64,000 nucleotides of DNA. Source: Rhodobacteraceae bacterium M385 (GTDB lineage: Bacteria; Pseudomonadota; Alphaproteobacteria; Rhodobacterales; Rhodobacteraceae). The DNA lies in contig CP081102.1 in NCBI GenBank assembly GCA_025141835.1, positions 434,001-498,000 on the forward strand. The letters are read 5' to 3'. The translations under genes and the position numbers were made by a program. Under the pieces are notes generated by a model. That model was not told the origin of the DNA, searched no databases, and saw nothing but the letters and a program-made list of their open reading frames with translations. Numbering within the stretch: the stretch's first letter is position 1; each line of letters begins with the position of its first letter. This document shows positions 51,122 to 58,262 of this stretch, piece by piece.

Positions 51122-51162
51122 GCACGGCTTCGGCCGCGTGGCCCCCGCAAGCCGTGCTTTGC
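51120..51162 (+). terminator. Terminator after the acyltransferase gene
   Basis: AGCACGGCTT (51121-51130) pairs with AAGCCGTGCT (51149-51158) over ten bases, followed by TTT. It begins at the last base of the acyltransferase stop codon, ending the chvI-to-acyltransferase run. Confidence 0.75.
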
Positions 51163-51175
51163 GGGGCGCCGTCGG

Positions 51176-51207
51176 ATTGAGTTGTATTTGCCAAGATGAA
51201 GGAGCGG
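51176..51207 (+). repeat. Intergenic repeat, subtype GAGTTGTATT (copy 5)
   Basis: GAGTTGTATTTGCCAAGATG then AAGGAGCGG, almost identical to the copy at 11311. It sits in the short gap between two convergent genes and ends two bases before the stop of the dehydrogenase gene. Confidence 0.75.
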
Positions 51208-51208
51208 T

Positions 51209-52087
51209 CTAGCGGGTTGGGACCGGATCGCCTTCGCCACGGTAGTCGTAGAACCCCCGTTGGGATTTTCGACCAAGCCAGCCCGCTTCGACGTATTTTG
51301 TTAGCAACGGGCAGGGGCGGTATTTGGTATCGGCCAGACCGTCGTGCAGCACGTTCATGATCGCCAGGCAAGTATCGAGGCCGATGAAATCCGCGAGTTC
51401 CAGCGGCCCCATGGGGTGGTTGGTGCCGAGCTTCATCGCCATGTCGATAGAGGTGACGTTCCCGACGCCTTCGTAGAGAGTGTAGACGGCCTCGTTTATC
51501 ATCGGCATCAGGATGCGGTTCACGATGAAGGCGGGAAAATCTTCGGCCGTCGCAGCGGTTTTGCCAAGACGATCCACCACGCCCTTGCAGGCTTTGAAGG
51601 TCGGCTCGTCGGTGGCAATGCCGCGGATAAGTTCGACCAGCTGCATGACGGGGACCGGGTTCATGAAGTGGAAGCCCATGAACTTTTCCGGGCGGTCGGT
51701 ACGGGAGGCAAGGCGGGTGATAGAGATTGACGAGGTGTTCGACGTCAGGATCGTCGTTGGTTTGATGTGAGGGAGCAGATCCTCAAAAATGGCTTGTTTC
51801 ACCGTCTCACGCTCGGTCGCAGCTTCGATGATCAGATCGCAGGGGCCGAGATCGGACAGGGATAATGTGGTGCTGATGCGGCCCATCGCGGCATCTTTTT
51901 CGGCCTGAGTGATTTTCTCGCGGCTGACCTGGCGTTCGAGATTGCGATCAATCAACGCGACGGCGCCGCTGAGGGCGTCTTGGCTGACATCGGACATGAT
52001 GACGTCATAGCCGGCAAGGGCAGAGACATGGGCGATGCCGTTGCCCATTTGCCCCGCGCCGACGATTCCGATGCTTTCGATTTCCAT
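51209..52087 (-). CDS. 3-hydroxybutyryl-CoA dehydrogenase
   Basis: A 292-residue NAD-dependent dehydrogenase that interconverts (S)-3-hydroxybutyryl-CoA and acetoacetyl-CoA. The dinucleotide motif GIVGAGQMGNGIAHV is at the N-terminus. The catalytic His is in GFHFMNPVPVMQLVELIRG, with Ser and Asn in NTSSISIT and GKTAATAEDFPAFIVNRIL. It could serve butyrate/PHB oxidation or the ethylmalonyl-CoA entry. It is near etfBA, but on the other side of an unrelated DUF6473 gene. The ATG at 52087 gives the family start. Confidence 0.94.
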   Translation of the reverse strand: MEIESIGIVGAGQMGNGIAHVSALAGYDVIMSDVSQDALSGAVALIDRNLERQVSREKITQAEKDAAMGRISTTLSLSDLGPCDLIIEAATERETVKQAIFEDLLPHIKPTTILTSNTSSISITRLASRTDRPEKFMGFHFMNPVPVMQLVELIRGIATDEPTFKACKGVVDRLGKTAATAEDFPAFIVNRILMPMINEAVYTLYEGVGNVTSIDMAMKLGTNHPMGPLELADFIGLDTCLAIMNVLHDGLADTKYRPCPLLTKYVEAGWLGRKSQRGFYDYRGEGDPVPTR

Positions 52088-52283
52088 GGGGTGTTCCTTC
52101 GGCGCGTTTGGTTGGGCGTAGAATAGGCTTGGCCCGAGGGGGGATACAAGCCAAAGGCGCAGGTTGGCCCTGTTCAACGCGCATCGGGCAAAATTTATAC
52201 AAAACAGGAGGTTAGGGGAGGATTAACGTCTGAGTCGCAAAGGTCGTGCTGGGTGAGTCTTTTTGAAGTCGGAGTTGGGGACA

Positions 52284-53102
52284 ATGAGTTTTGAGCAACG
52301 AGGGCGTATGCCCTTGGATTATCAGCCCTCGGCGCTGCCGGGGTCGGCATTGCGGTTTCGAGGTCCATTGAATGTGGATCGCGGGCCTGCTGTTGTGTGC
52401 ATCGGTTCGTCCGAGACATTCGGGCGTTTCATTGATGCGCCCTATGCGGCGCAACTGGATGCGACGCTGGATCTGCCGGTTTTAAACTTGGGCGTGGCAA
52501 ATGCGGGTCTGGATGTAATGATGAATGATCCGGCCATAGCCGCCAACGTGGCGAATGCAGAGGCGGTGGTAATGCAAATCACCAGCGCCCATACTCTGAC
52601 AAACCGATTCTACTCTGTTCATCCTCGGCGCAACGACAGATTCTTGAGTGCCAGCGCGATGTTGAGAACGATCTATCCGCAAGTGGACTTCACCGAGTTC
52701 CATTTCATCCGGCATTTGTTGAACCACTTGCGGACGGAATCCTCGGACCGGTTCGAGATCGTAAGGACCGAGCTTGAGATTGCCTGGGTCGCGCGGATGC
52801 GAAGGTTCCTCAGTAGTTTGGCGTTGCCGGTGCATCTGCTTTGGTTGGCAAATCGTCGGCCTGACGCGGTGGAGGCCAGTGATTTGGCGCAATATCCGTT
52901 GTTTATCACGAAAAAGATGTTGGAGACGGTGGGGCAAGACGCAGCATCTGTCACGATTGCAGCGCCGCATAGGGGCGAAAGCCTTGACGGTGTGCAGGGC
53001 AAGTTCTTTGGCCCAAGTGAGGAGGCCGCCGCGCGGATGTTGCCGGGGCCTGCGCTACATTCTATGGCGGCGGAAAAGCTTTTGAAGCACCTCCGCCCGT
53101 AG
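52284..53102 (+). CDS. DUF6473 family protein
   Basis: A 272-residue protein. PLDYQPSALPGSALRFRGP, VVCIGSSETFGRFIDAPY and LTNRFYSVHPRRNDRFL match the DUF6473 pattern, common in Rhodobacteraceae in several copies per genome. The IGSSETFG stretch resembles a nucleotide- or sugar-binding loop, but no activity has been shown to my knowledge; some copies sit near polysaccharide genes. The ATG at 52284 has GGAG in front. It ends at a bidirectional terminator shared with etfA. Confidence 0.82.
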   Translation: MSFEQRGRMPLDYQPSALPGSALRFRGPLNVDRGPAVVCIGSSETFGRFIDAPYAAQLDATLDLPVLNLGVANAGLDVMMNDPAIAANVANAEAVVMQITSAHTLTNRFYSVHPRRNDRFLSASAMLRTIYPQVDFTEFHFIRHLLNHLRTESSDRFEIVRTELEIAWVARMRRFLSSLALPVHLLWLANRRPDAVEASDLAQYPLFITKKMLETVGQDAASVTIAAPHRGESLDGVQGKFFGPSEEAAARMLPGPALHSMAAEKLLKHLRP

Positions 53103-53123
53103 TGAGGGATGGCCAAACGCTGG

Positions 53124-53170
53124 AAAAGACAAAGCCCCGCGCGGATTTGCTCCGGCGGGGCTTTGATGTG
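53124..53170. terminator. Bidirectional terminator between DUF6473 gene and etfA
   Basis: AAAGCCCCGC (53131-53140) pairs perfectly with GCGGGGCTTT (53155-53164). On the minus strand the hairpin is followed by TTTGTCTTTTCC, so it is stronger for etfA, but it serves both convergent genes. Confidence 0.8.
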
Positions 53171-53185
53171 CTTGCTGGCGGTGCC

Positions 53186-54112
53186 TTAGAGCTTGCTTGT
53201 TAGCTCTGGCACGGCGTCAAACAGGTCCGCCACAAGGCCGTAATCGGCGACTTGGAAGATCGGCGCTTCCTCGTCTTTGTTGATCGCCACGATAACCTTG
53301 GAGTCTTTCATGCCCGCCAAGTGCTGAATCGCGCCCGAAATGCCGACGGCAACGTAGAGGTCCGGTGCCACGACTTTGCCGGTTTGCCCCACCTGCCAAT
53401 CGTTCGGGGCATAGCCCGAATCGACTGCTGCGCGGGACGCGCCCACAGCCGCACCCAGTTTGTCGGCGAGGCCTTCGATCAGGGCGAACTGCTCTTCCGA
53501 GCCGACACCGCGACCACCGGAGACAACGATCCCGGCAGAGGTCAGTTCTGGCCGGTCGCTTGCGGCAACCTTGTCTTCTACCCAGGATGACAGGCCGGGA
53601 TCAGCGGCTGCGCCGATCATTTCGACCGCTGCGGAGCCGCCCGTGGCGGCAGCATCGAAGGTGGATGTGCGGAAGGTCACGACCTTGGTGGCATCGGAAG
53701 ATTTCACCGTCTGGATCGCGTTGCCCGCATAGATGGGGCGTTCAAACGTGTCCGCATCGACGACGCCGGACGCATCCGAGATCACCATAACGTCAAGCAG
53801 CGCCGCAACGCGGGGCATGACGTTTTTGGCGTCTGTCGTGGCCGGGGCGACGATGTGCGAGTAGTCCCCGGCAAGGGACACGATCAGCGCCGCTGTGGGT
53901 TCCGCAAGGCGGTGGCCCAGGCTGTCATCCTCGGCGCAGAGCACCTTGGCAACGCCTTCGATGGTCGCGGCTTCATCGGCGGCGGCTTTGGCAGAGGCGC
54001 CACAGCACAGCACGGTCACGTCGCCCAGTTTGGTGGCAGCAGTCACGGCCTTCGCGGTCGCATCCATCGCCAGTTCGCCAGCATTTACTTCAGCAAGAAG
54101 AAGTACAGCCAT
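53186..54112 (-). CDS. etfA: Electron transfer flavoprotein alpha subunit
   Basis: FAD-binding subunit of ETF, 308 residues. The C-terminal FAD signature is YAPNDWQVGQTGKVVAPDLYVAVGISGAIQHLAGMKDS, and LTSAGIVVSGGRGVGSEEQFALIEGLADKLGAAVGASRAAVD precedes it. It accepts electrons from acyl-CoA dehydrogenases such as Mcd and gives them to ETF-QO. Its ATG overlaps the etfB stop by one base, so the two are coupled. Confidence 0.97.
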   Translation of the reverse strand: MAVLLLAEVNAGELAMDATAKAVTAATKLGDVTVLCCGASAKAAADEAATIEGVAKVLCAEDDSLGHRLAEPTAALIVSLAGDYSHIVAPATTDAKNVMPRVAALLDVMVISDASGVVDADTFERPIYAGNAIQTVKSSDATKVVTFRTSTFDAAATGGSAAVEMIGAAADPGLSSWVEDKVAASDRPELTSAGIVVSGGRGVGSEEQFALIEGLADKLGAAVGASRAAVDSGYAPNDWQVGQTGKVVAPDLYVAVGISGAIQHLAGMKDSKVIVAINKDEEAPIFQVADYGLVADLFDAVPELTSKL

Positions 54113-54873
54113 TACAGGACCCCCGCTTCGTCTTTGAGTTTCGTGAGCAGCTCATCCACCGAGGCGACCTTGACGCCAGCGGCGCGGGCTTCGGGTTCGG
54201 ACGTGGTGACAACGGAAAGGCGTGGGGTCACGTCTACGCCGTAGTCGGCAGCGGTTTTCTCATCCAAAGGCTTCTTCTTTGCCTTCATGATGTTGGGCAG
54301 GGACGCATAACGCGGCTCGTTCAGGCGCAGGTCCACGGTGACGATGGCGGGCATCTTCACATTGATGGTCTGCAAACCGCCGTCCACTTCGCGGGTGACT
54401 TTGGCGGTGTCGCCCTCAATATCCAGCTCGGAGGCGAAGGTGCCTTGGGACCAACCCAGAAGCGCCGACAGCATTTGGCCGGTAGCGTTCATGTCGTTGT
54501 CGATGGCTTGCTTACCCGCCAACACGAGGCCGGGCTGTTCTTCATCCACAACGGCCTTGAGGATTTTGGCAACCGCCAAAGGCTCAATATCTGTGTGAAC
54601 GTCATCGGCGGCGATCACGAGGATCGCGCGATCAGCGCCCATGGCCAGCGCCGTACGCAGCGTTTCTTGCGACTGCTTCACACCGATGGAGACCGCGACG
54701 ACCTCTTCCGCTTTGCCGGCTTCCTTCAGGCGAATTGCCTCTTCGACAGCAATCTCGTCGAAAGGGTTCATCGACATTTTTACGTTGGCGAGATCAACTC
54801 CGCTGCCGTCCGCTTTCACGCGAACCTTCACGTTATAGTCGATCACGCGTTTTACGGGCACTAAGACCTTCAT
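54112..54873 (-). CDS. etfB: Electron transfer flavoprotein beta subunit
   Basis: Partner of EtfA, binds AMP, 253 residues. MKVLVPVKRVIDYNVKVRVK at the N-terminus and the signature VNMSMNPFDEIAVEEAIRLKE are visible (with KMSMNPFDE), as is the LAGKQAIDNDMNATGQMLSALLGWSQGT loop. Length and order etfB-etfA are normal. The promoter must lie in the 136 bases between it and the hemolysin III gene end. Confidence 0.97.
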   Translation of the reverse strand: MKVLVPVKRVIDYNVKVRVKADGSGVDLANVKMSMNPFDEIAVEEAIRLKEAGKAEEVVAVSIGVKQSQETLRTALAMGADRAILVIAADDVHTDIEPLAVAKILKAVVDEEQPGLVLAGKQAIDNDMNATGQMLSALLGWSQGTFASELDIEGDTAKVTREVDGGLQTINVKMPAIVTVDLRLNEPRYASLPNIMKAKKKPLDEKTAADYGVDVTPRLSVVTTSEPEARAAGVKVASVDELLTKLKDEAGVL

Positions 54874-55009
54874 GGCGTTCTCCTAATCCTTTCTGGTCAG
54901 TTCAAAAAGCTTGAACCGGACCCAAGCAACAATCTTGCGTGAAGGAATAGCGCCAACTGAAATGGGAAAACAGGACAAAATCGACGAGGGCCGATCTGTA
55001 GACGCCGCG

Positions 55010-55669
55010 TTACGCGATATGAGGGCCATAAAGGATTTCTGCGACGATCGCGGCGTAGCAAATTCCGGTCCCTGCGAGGACGCAAAGGTGCCAGATGGTA
55101 TTGTGGAACGGGAGTTTGCTCCACATCAGGAAGATGATCCCGAAAGAATAGAAAACGCCGCTGACCATCAGCAGGGACACGGCGAAGGGGGATATGCCCG
55201 AAAGCAATGGGCCGCCGGCCACTGCACCCGCCCATCCAAGGCTAAGGTAAAGTGCGATAGCCAGCCAAACATAGGTCCGATTCGAGAAAAGAATCACCGA
55301 TGCGCCTGCTAGGGCCACCATCCAGATGCCCGCGAAGAACCCGAAGGAGCCTGAGGCAAGCGCAATGAAAGGCGTATAGGTGCCTGCAATTTTCAATGAA
55401 ATCGCCGTTTGATCAAAACGCCGTAAACGCGGTGTTAAGTCTTCACGCTGCACAAGGTTGTAAAGCGCTGAGCAGATCCACATCGACAACAACGTGATGG
55501 TGTAGATCGCTAATGCGCCGATCAGGGTTGGGTCGCCGATCCAGACGGTTGCGAGGGTGATGATGACCGGCCCGGCGATTAACGCGCCACCAATGCCGAG
55601 CCCGTGTACTACAGCGTCCGAGAGATACTCGGCCCGGCTGTAGGTTCGATGGCATCGAATATAGGGCAT
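55010..55669 (-). CDS. Hemolysin III (PAQR/YqfA) family membrane protein
   Basis: A 219-residue protein with seven hydrophobic segments. SDAVVHGLGIGG near residue 17 has the conserved His, and the middle FDQTAISLKIAGTYTPF holds the second conserved motif with Asp. The third block is LPFHNTIWHLCVLAGTG with two His. These residues bind zinc in the PAQR family, which includes adiponectin receptors and bacterial YqfA, linked to membrane fluidity control. It is upstream of etfB on the same strand. Confidence 0.9.
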   Translation of the reverse strand: MPYIRCHRTYSRAEYLSDAVVHGLGIGGALIAGPVIITLATVWIGDPTLIGALAIYTITLLSMWICSALYNLVQREDLTPRLRRFDQTAISLKIAGTYTPFIALASGSFGFFAGIWMVALAGASVILFSNRTYVWLAIALYLSLGWAGAVAGGPLLSGISPFAVSLLMVSGVFYSFGIIFLMWSKLPFHNTIWHLCVLAGTGICYAAIVAEILYGPHIA

Positions 55670-55786
55670 GAGAGGAGTGTACCCTCAAATGATTAACAAT
55701 CCTCGAATCTCTTAAAAACAGTCTGTTAACGATTTGTGATAGGGGTAAGACAGTTTTGTGCGCAATGCCCCTCGCTGGCCAAGGAC

Positions 55787-56359
55787 CTACCGGTTCGCGC
55801 CGGGCACCCAAAGGATATCATCCGCGCCATTGTTGTTGGCAATGCGCCCCGCCACGAAGAACCAATCCGACAGGCGGTTGAGGTATTTGATCCCCGCGGG
55901 GTTCACGGCCTCGACCTGCGATAACTCCACCGACAGGCGTTCGGCCCGGCGGCAAACCGTGCGGCAAATGTGAAGGTGGGCGGCCAAGGGAGAGCCCCCG
56001 GGTAGGATGAACGATCGCAGCGGCGAGAGAAGCGGGTTCATCTGGTCAATCTCAACCTCCAAACGGTCCACTTGAGCGCTGGCGATGCGCAGGGGCGGAT
56101 ATTCACGCTCGGCGTCTTGGTCCATATTGGGCGTGCACAGGTCTGCGCCCAGATCGAACAGGTCGTTCTGGATCATGGCGAGGCGGTTGGCCATTTCGCC
56201 CTCGGCATGAAGGCGGGCCACGCCAAGGGTCGCGTTCAACTCGTCCACGGTGCCATAGGCCGACACCCGTTGCGAATGTTTGGCCACGCGGGACCCGTCA
56301 CCAAGGGCGGTTTCGCCCGCGTCACCGGTGCGTGTGTAAATTTTGTTCAGGACAACCAT
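55787..56359 (-). CDS. PduO-type cob(I)alamin adenosyltransferase
   Basis: Adenosylates cob(I)alamin to the active coenzyme B12. TGDAGETALGDGSRVAKHSQRVSAYGTVDELNA is the ATP-binding N-terminus, with FILPGGSPLAAHLHICRTVCRRAER and the closing KYLNRLSDWFFVAGR as the family signature. Length is 190 residues. The ATG at 56359 follows AGGAGG. Adenosylcobalamin is needed by ethylmalonyl-CoA and methylmalonyl-CoA mutases, in line with mcd in this window. It is four bases after the HIG1-like gene, so cotranscribed with it. Confidence 0.93.
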   Translation of the reverse strand: MVVLNKIYTRTGDAGETALGDGSRVAKHSQRVSAYGTVDELNATLGVARLHAEGEMANRLAMIQNDLFDLGADLCTPNMDQDAEREYPPLRIASAQVDRLEVEIDQMNPLLSPLRSFILPGGSPLAAHLHICRTVCRRAERLSVELSQVEAVNPAGIKYLNRLSDWFFVAGRIANNNGADDILWVPGANR

Positions 56360-56363
56360 CGGT

Positions 56364-56573
56364 TTACCCTCCTGATTGCTGACGGAAATAGACGAATGCC
56401 AGCAGCAGAAGAATTGCGACGAACTGCATGGCGATGCGCAATTGCATGAACTTGTTGGACCGTTTCGCACCCTCGGTGCCGCCTTTGCGGAACGAGTTTA
56501 TGCCCAACAAAAGGATGACCAACACAGCGAGGCAGGCCACGAGACCGGCGATAAGTAGGGGATCGTTTAGCAT
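56364..56573 (-). CDS. Twin-TM (HIG1-like) small membrane protein
   Basis: A 69-residue protein with two membrane segments (about 8-26 and 49-66) joined by a basic loop RKGGTEGAKRSNKFMQLRI. This is the layout of HIG1-domain proteins, some of which bind cytochrome oxidase complexes. It is conserved in Rhodobacteraceae just upstream of the adenosyltransferase gene, as far as I recall. Function is not established. Confidence 0.8.
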   Translation of the reverse strand: MLNDPLLIAGLVACLAVLVILLLGINSFRKGGTEGAKRSNKFMQLRIAMQFVAILLLLAFVYFRQQSGG

Positions 56574-56624
56574 GATTTCTCCGGGGCAGGGTGTGCAGTC
56601 AGGTAGGGCGGGTTGCGCGAAAGG

Positions 56625-57452
56625 CTACAGGCGGGCGGCAATGGCGTCGATGACACGCTGAGGAAAGGCACGGCGCAAGCCCTCGGCGATATGGACGGCG
56701 GGGGTGATGTGGTAGCGTGGGCGCGGGTTTGGGTGCTCAATCGCGTGGATCAGGCGGCGCACGACGGCATCGGGTTCGCGTTGAAACGGGGCGGGGCCGC
56801 TATCTTCATAGAGGTGCTTGAGTAGTCCTCGTCTGTACCGATCAGGGTCCACCGAGTTCTCCCAATCGATCCAACGCTCAAACGGTGCGATGGAATTTAC
56901 CCGGAACCTCGACGTGACAGGCCCGGTGTTGAGGGTCGAGATGTGGATGCCAGAGCCGTGCATTTCCAGACGCAGGGTATCGGTCAGCCCCTCTAGCGCA
57001 TGTTTCGAGGCATTATAGGCACCGCGCCATTGCATCACGTGCCGCCCGAACCCCGAGGAATGTTGGACGATACGTCCATGCCCTTGCGCCCGCATGGTGG
57101 GGATGACGGCACGGGTCAGGTGATGCAGGCCAAAGACGTTGGTTTCAAATGTCTCGCGAAGGGCGTCAGTAGGCAGATCTTCCACCAGCCCCGGAAGGCC
57201 AAAACCGGCGTTGTTGAACAAAGCGTCCAGCGTGCCGCCGGTGCGATCCAGCACACCAGCCAAGCCCGCTTCGATGCTGGTGGCGTCGCTGACATCTAGG
57301 ATGCCGCTTTCCAGTCCCTCTGCCTCTAGCCGGGCGCGGTCGGCGCTATTGCGGACACAGGCGAAGACGCGCCATCCCCGTTGGTGCAGGGTTTGGGCCG
57401 CCGCATAGCCGATGCCCGAGGAACTACCGGTAATCAGGATGGATCGTGTCAC
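56625..57452 (-). CDS. Short-chain dehydrogenase/reductase (SDR)
   Basis: A 275-residue classical SDR starting at GTG. SILITGSSSGIGYAAAQTLHQRG is the cofactor-binding loop and strand; the absence of an acidic residue at the end of strand two and the CVRNSADRAR stretch suggest NADP. The catalytic residues are Ser in QHSSGFG and YNASKHALEGLTDTLR (Tyr and Lys). Substrate is unknown; C-terminal HIAEGLRRAFPQRVIDAI resembles the YqjQ/retinol-type group only in a general way. Confidence 0.87.
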   Translation of the reverse strand: MTRSILITGSSSGIGYAAAQTLHQRGWRVFACVRNSADRARLEAEGLESGILDVSDATSIEAGLAGVLDRTGGTLDALFNNAGFGLPGLVEDLPTDALRETFETNVFGLHHLTRAVIPTMRAQGHGRIVQHSSGFGRHVMQWRGAYNASKHALEGLTDTLRLEMHGSGIHISTLNTGPVTSRFRVNSIAPFERWIDWENSVDPDRYRRGLLKHLYEDSGPAPFQREPDAVVRRLIHAIEHPNPRPRYHITPAVHIAEGLRRAFPQRVIDAIAARL

Positions 57453-57514
57453 GAGAACCCCTTTTCGCGTTGTGGCGAATGCCTAGGGCAAGGGGAGGGC
57501 CGGGCGCAAGCGCG

Positions 57515-58111
57515 TCAGCTTGCCGGTTCAAGAAACTGCGCAGCCATATAGCCTTCGATGCCCGAGCTGACGACGCGCAGGCGCGCCCAGTTGTCGGGGG
57601 CATCGGCGAGGAATTCCACCTCTTCCCCCCGTGTCAGAGACGTGAGCACCCGGGTGTTCGTGGAAGGCCCTTCGCGGAAGTTCACCGCGCTGGCGGCCAC
57701 GCGCCAGATCGGCGCAGCGGTTGGTTGGGTCTCGTCAGCGAGAGGAGCCTGCGTGGGCGCGGCAACGTTAACAAACGCGACCTCACTGGCGGTGTCGTTG
57801 CCTTGGGGGAGAAGTTCGACCGGGTTGATAATGGCGGCGATATCGAGCCGTTCACCCGCCGCCGTATCCAAAGCATAGCCCGCGTCGGTTTCCACCAAGC
57901 CATCTGTCAAAGAGGAGCGCAGAGCGCGCGCCGAAGGTGTGCGATTACGCGGCGGGCGCTGTGCCCCCTCTTCGGCGTCCGAGATTATGGCCAAAAGCCA
58001 GTTCTGTCCCTCGGACCGGGTCACAGTTACGTTCTCGCCGTGGTCCGCAGGCGGCACGACAATCAGCACAATGTATAAAGCCACAATCAACGTGACGGTC
58101 AGGCGGATCAT
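57515..58111 (-). CDS. Membrane-anchored SH3-domain protein
   Basis: A 198-residue protein with one N-terminal membrane segment (LTVTLIVALYIVLIVV) and a C-terminal bacterial SH3 domain. The SH3 part, about residues 130-195, carries the usual VNFREGPSTNTRVLTSLTRGEEVEFL and the closing YMAAQFLEP. Such proteins bind the cell wall or act as periplasmic adaptors. The middle ~80 residues have no recognisable domain. It is divergent from parC. Confidence 0.85.
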   Translation of the reverse strand: MIRLTVTLIVALYIVLIVVPPADHGENVTVTRSEGQNWLLAIISDAEEGAQRPPRNRTPSARALRSSLTDGLVETDAGYALDTAAGERLDIAAIINPVELLPQGNDTASEVAFVNVAAPTQAPLADETQPTAAPIWRVAASAVNFREGPSTNTRVLTSLTRGEEVEFLADAPDNWARLRVVSSGIEGYMAAQFLEPAS

Positions 58112-58262
58112 ATCGCCCCCCTCGCTTCATCTTTATTCCCGGAGAGTCCGGGGCTTAAGCAAATTAACGATTCGAAAATACCCGATTCGCTAAGATGAAA
58201 CGGATAAAAGCCCTTTTTGTTCCTTGTTCGATAGAGATGCCGAATGTAAGCACATGATCTAG

